Positions 55,055 through 64,000 of a stretch of 64,000 nucleotides of DNA are shown one piece after another. Within the stretch, counting starts at the first letter, position 1. The number at the start of each line of letters is the position of its first letter. The notes under the pieces were generated by a model. The model was given only the letters and a program-made list of their open reading frames with translations, had not been told where the DNA came from and did not search any database. A program made the position numbers and the translations under genes. The stretch is from Larimichthys crocea (taxonomy: Eukaryota > Chordata > Actinopteri > Sciaenidae): NCBI RefSeq assembly GCF_000972845.2, contig NC_040016.1:124001-188000 (forward strand), written 5' to 3'.

Positions 55055-55401
55055 CAATTTCTGTCACAGCAAATCAGATAAAACATTACGGATATTCAAT
55101 GTTTTGGGCTATTTGACTTCATACTGCGCCTGTAATCGTCTGTACAGTACACTCGTGGCTGCTGCATGTTTTTTATGTATGCAGGTTACCTCGAAACAAA
55201 AATGAAAACAAGAATCTGTGCAAATGTTTGATATGTAATTGTAGTTGTAGTATGTAGACAGGTTTACAACTTTCTATTCTACATAATATAAACATATGAA
55301 CATAATTAAAAGTCAGTGAGTATTCATACTAAAATAAAAGTCTTTTGTTCTCACATATACAGTTCATTGGTTTATTTCTGTGACACATCATATTGCTCCT
55401 T

Positions 55402-57095
55402 CTAGCTGGAGGAACTGTTTGAGGAACCCTGAGAGAAGAGTGATGCATCCCGGGATACATTTGACTGCTGACCACTGAGGACGTCAAATTGATCCTGATC
55501 GACAGACGGAGGAGGGGGAAGAGGAGGAGGAGGAGGAGGAGGACTGGCTGGAGTAGAGGACATCAGTGTAAAATTAATTACAGAATAAATGAACAATGCA
55601 AATCATGTAAAGTAAATTTCAAAATAAATCTTTTTTATTTGTTTCTCACCTTTGGGAGGTCTTAGAATGGCCCACTTCCACAGTCCCATGTTTTCAACAT
55701 TCACTGCTGCAGGAAAGAAACAAAATATCTACATCAAGCTTCAGCCAAAGCTACCTAAAAACTGATTTCAAAATTCAGATTTTCAATGTTTTGTTAGATC
55801 TCTAAACAGCAAAGGTTCAGTTTCAGTAACACACGCATAGTTAATCTCATGCCAGCAGGTGGAGCTGCTGCTAACTGACCTCATTTGTCTCTGAACAGGC
55901 TTTAAACTATTCAACATCTCTGACGCTTTGATTGCTTTCAGTGTTTCTCTTTCTTCATTTCCTTTCAGCACCAATACAACTGATGCCTCAACTCTTTTCA
56001 GTGCTTTCAGTTCAACCAACAATTCAACTTCAAATGCCTTTTCAACTCCTTTCAGGCCTTGCACGTTAATAGACTCATTTCAGTACACACATTTCATTTG
56101 CAACTTCTCTCAGTGCTAATTTGACAAAACAATTTTAGTTCTTTTTGGCACTTTCACTTCAGCTGAATATTCAGTAACACCCACCTCTGCTGGGAGGAGA
56201 AGCTGTTGAAACCTCTGGGTCTGATCCTGATGCTTCTGCAAATTCCTCTTCAGGTTCTGCTCTGGGTTCTACTCCAAGTTTGTCTCCTGAATCTGCTTTC
56301 ACCTGGAGGAATACTCGGTCCAGCATGCGGTCCATCACCTGGTCGGCATGGTCTTGTTCGGTTCTGATGGTCAGGACAGGAGTAATTCCGCCCATTGAGA
56401 GCTTCAGCTCTGTGAAGTTTCTGAGGAATCACAACCCACAGAGGCAACAAAACTCTGAATCACCCCACACATACCTTTTGCAGCTCTGTTCGGTGTACCA
56501 GTATCAAAATTACTTTCCTTCAGCTGCTGACAGAACATTTGGACAGCCATCTACTTCTATCAAGAAGGCAACATACATTGTAACTAGTGCAGGTCAGACC
56601 TTGGCTGACTGTTGATTTCTCTCATTTGCATCCTAATATGCAAATCACACCTGGTTACAGGAGCCATTTAGCTTAAATTTGCAGAGTCGTCTGCAGTGCA
56701 GATGGGGTCAAAGGTCAGATCACCTGGAGCTTCTGTGTGACCGCACCCAAGTATGTTTGCTGTGTTAACATCTGGCCAAACAAGTCACACCTAGGGGGAA
56801 AACCAGTTCAACCGAACTAAGCAACACAGGTTTGAAAACACTCTTAATGTACAAGATCAAATTTGAGGCCTGAGCTAGGAGGATGTTAAACATAAAGACC
56901 TGCACTTTATTTTGTCATAAGTTGGGGCACCATACAAATTCAAAATCCACAATGGCTGATTTGAGCTATTCGTCTGTATGCTTACCTGCTTCTGCTGCGT
57001 CTTAGGATCCAGCAAAGAAGCAGTAGAATTATCAGAAGCAGTAGCAGAACCACCAGCGAGACAAAGAAGAGTTCAATGGTCAATCTCTCGGTCAT
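55402..57095 (-). CDS. Small single-pass membrane protein with acidic, proline-rich tail; family unknown
   Basis: Coding exons 57095-56986, 56759-56724, 56420-56185, 55706-55650 and 55547-55402 have GT/AG junctions and consistent phases (2,2,1,1), giving 194 aa. There is no cleaved signal. MTERLTIEL precedes a hydrophobic helix at about residues 9-31 (LFFVSLVVLLLLLIILLLLC), then a basic run (RRSRSSKHTWVRSHRSSR) that should keep the tail in the cytosol. The tail has an acidic centre (VEPRAEPEEEFAEASGSDPE), then VNVENMGLWKWAILRPPK, a polyproline run (SPPPPPPPLPPPP, a possible SH3/WW/profilin ligand) and a serine-rich end (SSNSSSS). A non-coding exon likely lies at 57467-57427, since the first coding exon begins after an acceptor at 57110. 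A minus-strand AATAAA at 55376-55371 lies 26 bases past the stop. I do not recognise the family. Because splice phases agree across four introns, I consider the gene real. Confidence 0.72.
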
Positions 57096-57426
57096 CGTCA
57101 CACTGATATCTAAACAAAAGGGGGCAGCAATGGGCTCTGCTTCGCAACACTAAACACCTGTTTAAAAAAAGGTTTAGAATTAATTTTTGCTTTTAGACCC
57201 ACGAGAACATAATTTAACCATATTTAGTAGCTTTCAAAAATGTCATGCAATATTCTTTAGTAAATGGATTTTGAACATAAACTTTTGTTATCATGGTTAA
57301 GTACTCTTTACTCAGAAAAAATGGAAATTTGAACAAATCCTTGACAACTGAGAAATATGGTGATGAAGATTATTTAACATGTTAAATAATACAAATAATA
57401 ATGACAGTACAGGCTCTCGAACTTAC

Positions 57427-57467
57427 CTGTCTCTCTTGCTGTATGTAGTTTGAAGGAAATCAGTTTG
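57427..57467 (-). other. Probable 5' UTR exon of the membrane-protein gene
   Basis: Acceptor TTTCTGTACAG and donor GTAAGT on the minus strand bracket a 41-base segment with no ATG. It lies about 320 bases upstream of the first coding exon of the gene at 55402-57095. Transcript evidence is needed to tie the two together. Confidence 0.4.
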
Positions 57468-59018
57468 CTGTACAGAAAGTATCCAAATTGCTAAACTCTC
57501 TGTCATTCTAAAAGAGTTGAAAGAAAACATTCTGTTTTGTTTGAAATGTTTTAAACCAATCAGAAATGCCAACAGCAAATTATCATTTAAACTAAAGAAT
57601 ATTCTGCCTCGGTCTCAGTCAGTTTTGTTCTGGCAGCATCTTCAAGTAAGAAACCTGCATTCACAGTAAATCTACAGTTTTAAATAAATTATATGTACAG
57701 CCCCTTTATGCTACTATCAGTTGATTCTGGTCCCAGCAGTATAAGTCAATTGTAACCACAATTATTTGTCTTTCCCCTGAACCAAAAACAATCTGTGGTG
57801 TGGTCTGATACTCCACACCCCCAGAGTACAGGACAACATCATACCTGCCCTATCAAGACACATACATACAAACAGAAACCAACTGTCAGTAAGTTCCTGA
57901 CTAATCACAGACGTCTGACGATGAAGCCACCCACAATTAACAGAACCATAGTGACATGAATAATATAGAGTTGGTATAGAGTTGTAATTTGAGAAGAGCC
58001 TGGAGCTTGTAGCCAACAGTAGTCATGGTTCAGATTCTCAAGAGTGAAACAAGAGTCACTACTTCGTCAATGTAGATATTGTATGTGAACGTATTTTTAG
58101 CCATGATGGCTCTAGCAATGGCAATGTTGGTCTGTTGGTCGCCCAGACCACCATTTCGTTCCAGAACAAACTAGTCCAAATGGATTGAAATTGTCGATAG
58201 TGCCAAGAGGACAAATCCTGATGACTTTGGGTGTCCAGATTTTTCATCTAGCACCATCATCTGCTCTAAATTTAAAAATGTCATTTAGCAAATATTTCGG
58301 TTTATATGTGCAAAACTGACGACAGTCCCGTCAGCCTCTGGTGTACTTAGTGCTAGTTAGCATATGTTAGCAAGTACAACCTAACAGAGCTGTTAGCATG
58401 GCTGTAGGCTCTCAGTCTTATTTGAATATATAAAAAATGCATTATGGCCTTTTCGCTGTTGTTGTGTTTTCTTAATATCATTTTTTATTTGCCATTTTTT
58501 GATACAATACAGTCAGTTTTTTTTTTAAAATCAAAGCAGCATCTAGTGGATTGAGACACTTTCTGCTCAGTTGCAGATCAGTTAATCAACACAAACAGAA
58601 AACAGGAAACAGAAGGTTTGTCAGCATTTTTTAATCAGATTAACGCGGATCAGAAGGTCAGTGATATTTTTATGTTTTTACAAAATAAAATCCCATAATT
58701 CAACAGGAGCAATATACAAGATAAGAATCTTTAGAAAAACCTCTGTCTTACAGTCTCATATATTAAAGCACCATCAAACACAGCGGGCATGTTATATTAA
58801 TCTGTAGGATTAACATAAAATATCATAAATGAATACTTACATTCAAATTTACCCTGATAGAGAGTTTTTAGGCACCATGTTGATATAAATAAAGTTTTTA
58901 TTACAGCAAAAGTAAAAAAAGAAAATGAAGGATGATAATAGAAAATAGGAGAAAGCTCTGTAAAAATGATGTAAATACAACAGTCAAATATATACACAGT
59001 GTGTATGTTTATGTGTGT
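57468..59018. other. Intergenic region and pnp 3' UTR
   Basis: No exon recognised. A minus-strand AATAAA (TTTATT at 58897-58902 on the plus strand), about 117 bases past the pnp stop, is a plausible end of the pnp transcript. Confidence 0.45.
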
Positions 59019-61256
59019 TCAGACAGCATCATTGGTGTTGTTATTGATATCCATCCTGCTGATCAGTTCAGTCACCAGCTGCTGCACAGTATTAGAGCGC
59101 AGCCGGCCAACCTCCAGGACGCCCTCATGGTTCACACTGTCACAGTCTTCGTAACTCTTCACCACCTGTCACAGACCAATCAATCAATCAGCCAAACAAC
59201 CAACCAGTCAGTCAAACAATCAATCCAACATCTACCAAGTTGACCCTGGAAGGTCCATTTTATCTTATGAACTGGTCAAAATCCATCAATACATTGATGC
59301 ATTGATCAGTGTCTTTACCTTGTTGGTGATCAGAGAGAGGCCAAAGACTCTCAGACCGCAGTGAGTCGCTACAACGACCTCAGGAGCCGTACTCATACCT
59401 GCAAACACACAACACATGAAGTTACTGAGACACAACAGTACTGATGATACTGATGATAACACTACCAATACAGCCAGTACTGACACCACTACTGTGTTTA
59501 CAACTACTTGAGGAGTGATGATGAAAAATATAGACAGTCAGTCTCAAGGATCCTGATTTATGAGCTGGTTAAATATACTCTGCACAGAGGGCAGCAAGAG
59601 CACCTTTGTTGAGTCCAGTGCAAGAGAGAGAGTTTATTTTTTTTATTTTAAGATGCTTAATTTCCACTATAATTTGTAATTTTCAATTGACAACAACATC
59701 CTAAAGTCTTGGACCTACGAGTCCAGGAGATCATTAATTATGGTGATACCATGACATTCTGTATGCTGGTAAATAACAAAAAAAATGACATTTTCAAACA
59801 AAATGGTGTGTTTCCATTGTTTACATAGACTCATTTACCAAGCTACAGTTTTTTAAAATTCACAGACACCCCCATCTCTCCACTGTCTACTGTGTGAACA
59901 GCTGAAATAAAAATGAATTATGGTTCCTGGTTTCTCCTTGACTGCCAATGGAAAAAAGAACAAATAACCTGTCAAGCAACACAGATATCACTGTGTTTAT
60001 GGAGGAAGTTACCTCAGAAAGAAAGTCGGACGAGGCCACCTAGAATATTTGGCAAGACCAATGGCACAGTCTAAGACTAGTCCATGTACGAGTCCAAGGT
60101 AAGTCTGATTGGACTTATCTGGACACACCAGAATTTATTGTTATAACTCCAGAAAAGACTTCCTGCTCCTCAGAGGATAAACCCATCAGATTTGAATTAC
60201 CAGGAAGGCTCTGAGAATAGTGAAATCATCAGGATGTTGTTTGTTCATATTGTGGCCTCAGGATTTCACACTGTGAGTCTGTTTTGTGTGTGTCTGTGTG
60301 TGTCTTACCGACAGCGTCCACCCCGAGTCGATGTAACAGTCTGGCCTCAGCGATGCTTTCAAAGTTTGGCCCACCCACCATGGCATACACGCCATCCTGT
60401 ATGAGGCTGGCCACGCCTAACTCTTTGGCGATCTCCATTGCTATGCAACACAGGCCTTTGTCATAGCAACCTGACATGGCTGGGAAACGAGGCCCGAATC
60501 TGTAAACAACAAATAATAAACAACAAGATCAACAACTGAAACAAAACTGTAAAACAATAAACTTTAATAACGTAGATATCTGGGATACATGGTATAAATC
60601 TGTGTTACTTGTCGTTGTTGGGTCCACACAGTGGGTTCAGACCGGCCAGTCCAGGGAAGTTGATGTGGTCTTTGATAATCATGATGTCACCAGGCTGGAG
60701 GCCGTCGGCCAATGAGCCAGCAGCATTTGTCACGATCAGAGTCTGCACTCCCAGCAGCTTGAAGACCCGGACCGGAAATGTTGTCTGATGAATGGACGGA
60801 CGGACAGACAGACAGGTTAGTAATTGTTTATCTCAAACATAAGAATTGCTATAGAGACGGTGGTTCTTCATGTGTTGCAGGACACACTTCTTCAGGCAGT
60901 GTCTCCTGACAGTTACATAACCAACCAATCAAATTACTGTAAAGGGGGTTATGTTCTGGGGTCTTAACGCATTGAGTGCAGCTTTCCAGGTACAAATCCC
61001 GTTCACAAATCCCTAGAACTAGAATCTGGAATAATCTTCTGGTGTGTTTGGGGTAAAATAAACTGTGTTAGATCAGTAGTTTCTTTGTAAAAGGAGTTTC
61101 TATAGAGCGCCAACAAGAGGACAGTCAGGTATCTCTGCATGACACGCACAAGTGTGTGTATGTGTGTGTAATAGAGATGGAAACAATAGCAGCATTCAGC
61201 CATCTGCTAAAAGCCTGCATGTGACCAATCTCATGCATGACCTGAGCTGGGTTCAC

Positions 61257-61298
<42 letters not shown>

Positions 61299-62806
61299 TG
61301 CACGCACACACACACACACAGGTCATGTTACAGGTTTGGTCTCACGCTGCTGATTACAAACAGTCATAACTGTGTTACACCAAGGCTGCATGACTGAGGG
61401 GGCTTTTAATCAGCTCACACACAGTGTGTGTCTGTAGTATTTCCCATACATAGGATTTTTTTTGTGTTCATTGTTTCTTATTTAGAATTTGTTCATTGTG
61501 TGTAAATGCAGTTAAAAATGTAAAACACTGAAATAGTGTGTTCATGTGCATTCCAGCCAAAATGGCCAGAAATAAACTCTCCACCTTGGGGAAACACTGA
61601 TGTGTGTGCTCTTGTGCTTTATGAAGTCTTTGAACATGACAGTTCAAGTCCTACATATTATATACCTCAAATTATTATTATAATTTTAAAATCTTATCTG
61701 CACTTTCTGTTCTGGTGCTGCAACAAAACTAGAATTCCCCCTGTTTGGATCAATAAAAGCCTATTTTCTCAATCTATAAAGGTTTGAAACAAAGGGGTAC
61801 CAGTACCTGGTTAATTAACACAGTGTATTTCATGTTTGACATTTGGAGTGTTAAAACAACAATTGTCAATATTACAGGGGGTCATGTGGGGGGCCATTTT
61901 TCTTGGCTGCAACCTGGAGTCTTTGCTGGTCACCTGGCAGCTGCTCACACGGTTTTCACACTCTGATTTTGTATAAATTAAACAAATTAATTAGTGAGTT
62001 TTAGTGCTGCTATGTGGATTTTGTTCCCTGACTGTCTTTGGCCAGCTGCTGGTGGTATTGGTTGCCAAACACACATTTGACTGCAAAAATGGGAATAAGC
62101 ATAATTCCCAAACCGTCCCTTTCAGGTTAATCATACATGCATCTGTGTGTGTTTGTACCTTGCAGAGTGAATGTCCTTCATACATGTGGAAGCGACCCTG
62201 CATGCAGACACACGTCTTCCCCTTCAGTTCACCGAAAACCAGCCGACCTGCATGACCCTGCACTGAAACACAAACAGAGTCAGGATGAGAGACAGAAATA
62301 GTGATGGTGATACAGCTGACATGTGAACCGGACAGGTTTGGAGCTGACAGGTGGATTGTTTTTATTCTTTCAATGAAGCTATGCTAGCAGTTTCCCTCTG
62401 CTTCCAGTCTTTGTGCTAAGCTAGGCTAAACATGCAGTTACTTCTCATACATGTTGTAATCAGACAGTCCTGTTTTTTTCGTTCTTTTTTTTACTCTCTC
62501 GTATTCAGTTTATTCTTTTCATTGTACCCTATAATTCAGACAGACATTGTACAGATTATTCCAAATTATAGCCCAAATTAATTTATAATCATTTATTCTT
62601 GAATATAATTTGTACTGAAATAAAACTGTATATCAACAGTACCTGTGCTCTGTGGGAAGCCTGGTATGTCAGAATAATTGAAGGAGTCTTGACACTTGAG
62701 GGTGTCAGCGAGCATGCCCAGTCCAGACCCACAGATGATCGCCACCTGGGGCCGGTGCTTCGTCTGAGATAACAGCCAGTCAGCTGTCTTCTGGTATTCA
62801 TCATGA
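59019..62806 (-). CDS. pnp: Purine nucleoside phosphorylase, exons 2-7 (5' end missing)
   Basis: Exons 62806-62643, 62262-62159, 60784-60609, 60499-60309, 59398-59319 and 59165-59019 join in phase to give about 286 residues. The reading begins [20 protein letters not shown], so the short first exon with the start codon lies upstream. The enzyme splits inosine and guanosine with phosphate to base plus ribose-1-phosphate in cytosolic purine salvage. The expected active-site stretches are all present: [44 protein letters not shown] and NHEG. The Phe-Glu-Asn arrangement is that of the trimeric mammalian type, specific for 6-oxopurines. The end (NNNTNDAV) is family-variable. Teleosts carry several pnp paralogues and I cannot say which this is. 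Confidence 0.95.
61256..61320. repeat. (CA)n tract in a pnp intron
   Basis: CA repeats with small CG interruptions, in the intron between exons 62262-62159 and 60784-60609. Confidence 0.9.
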
Positions 62807-64000
62807 CTGCAGACAGGAAGAAGAGATGGGTTTTTTTTTATTAGTTTAGAAGCAATCCAGTATTTTTAAGTGTGAATTTAATACAGACCACACGTGGTGT
62901 ATCATCAACATAATGATGTATCACTGGGTGTTTTCAAGTCCTGCACATTCAGGATCATTCAGGTCTATCCTTTGGTTTATTCAGACTTGTTCTGGTCATC
63001 CTCAGGTCTCTTTTTTATTGAATTAAATAAATGTATACATGTTGGATCCAGGTAGTTTTCCTTGAGTCAGTTTAAATCAGGTCCAAAGATGTCGGCTGTC
63101 GTAATCACCAAAATAATGTGAGGAATGTTATTTGCCATTTAGCAGCAAAGGATATAAACATGCTTAATGCTCTGGAATACAACTAACAAGTACAATTTTA
63201 CAGAAACAGTGAAATTAATATTTTGCAAGCTTTAATCTTTATCTTTCTATCTCTAATCGCTAAGTGCCTCTGTTTTAATTGTTCATGTTAAATGTGTGCT
63301 CAAAATCTCTTTCCTCTTCCTGGAAAAAGATTACATAAGACAAACAGGTGTAAGTTGAATCAGGAGGTAGAGCTCTGCACTGTAAAATGGACCTTAACAT
63401 TCAGTTTGGTTTAGATAATCTGGTTAAACTGTGGATTTGTTTACAGCATGACTGCTGGGGCTGGACTCCATGATGCTGCCATGTTTACATGTCACTGTAA
63501 TGAAGCTGCTGAGCAAAAGTCAAAACTGAGAGCAGTGATTGTCCAAACATGAAATGTTAAGTATTAGAATGAAATACAGGAGAATATGCAGCTATACCAT
63601 CACACTGACATTATTGTTTCTCAGGTATCTTGGTGAAATATCTTGACTGATACGTTCATATATGATACGTGAACAAAAAACCTACCAGTGCCACTAAATT
63701 AAAACATTATATTTCATTAATAAGTAGAAAAACTTGTGCTAAACTATTTTTTGGCTCGGACCAGTAACTTCCCTCACTTTTGTTTCTTGGCAATTTCTTT
63801 TGGCATCTGGTTTTGCATCACACCTCCGCTGACAGTAACGTGATTTTACTTTACTTTACTTTAGTGTTAACTCACTCTACTCGCTCTGATCCTCAGGTTC
63901 AACATTTACAAACACACACATAGGCTAAGACTTTAACATTGCAGCCAAAATATGAATGTGTTGCAGTAAACAAAGATGAAGGACAACAGTTTTCATCTCT
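62807..64000. other. Upstream intron of pnp, first exon not found
   Basis: The first pnp exon is expected to code only about 5-15 residues ending in phase 1 before HDEYQK. I could not identify it with confidence in this stretch, so it may be here or beyond the window. No other gene or recognisable repeat seen. Confidence 0.4.

Noticed and set aside
62589..62804. 71-codon minus frame beginning [10 protein letters not shown]
   Set aside because: Wrong reading frame of the pnp exon; the true frame reads [20 protein letters not shown].

Overview
The window is vertebrate nuclear DNA, almost certainly from a ray-finned (percomorph-like) fish. The evidence is small exons with canonical GT/AG splice sites, long (GT)n runs, and many teleost-type repeats: short inverted-repeat DNA elements, tRNA-derived SINEs, a hAT element, and L1- and Rex/L2-like LINE pieces. 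Every protein-coding gene I can support lies on the minus strand, so transcription runs from right to left.

From left to right: (1) 2.7-16.3 kb holds a complete 12-exon ssuh2 gene (360 aa, six CxxC zinc-binding pairs, C-terminal CVIL). Its introns carry degenerate minisatellites, a purine-rich repeat in both orientations, an L1 scrap and a nested hAT element. (2) 16.3-20.8 kb is intergenic repeat debris, including pieces of the duplicated unit described next. (3) 20.8-27.3 kb and 31.8-39.1 kb are two copies of one unit of about 6.5-7.3 kb. The right copy contains an intact single-exon gene for a 901-aa, repeat-rich, coiled-coil protein of no family I recognise, with a compact TATA promoter. 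The left copy of that gene is broken by many one-base indels and is followed by a 10-N assembly gap. A 530-bp near-palindromic element, a LINE fragment and a Tc1/IS630-type transposase fragment lie between the copies. (4) 39.1-45.3 kb is intergenic repeat-rich sequence. (5) 45.3-48.8 kb is rem1, an RGK-family small GTPase, with a probable 5' UTR exon near 51.2 kb. (6) 50-53 kb has a young SINE with target-site duplications, (GT)n tracts and a degenerate minisatellite. (7) 55.4-57.5 kb is a five-coding-exon gene for a small single-pass membrane protein with an acidic, proline-rich tail, family unknown. (8) 59.0-62.8 kb is purine nucleoside phosphorylase, lacking only its first short exon, which I could not place.

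The recognised genes do not form a pathway: SSUH2 is a DnaJ-like zinc-finger protein, REM1 restrains voltage-gated calcium channels, and PNP is a purine-salvage enzyme. The least explained part is the 18-39 kb block, with its duplicated coiled-coil gene, an internal 81-bp coding repeat and a conserved octamer/HSE/TATA promoter. A caution applies there. In the stretches I compared, the left copy differs from the right mainly by single-base indels and sits beside an N gap. That pattern is what uncorrected long-read gap filling produces, so its pseudogene status may be an assembly artefact.
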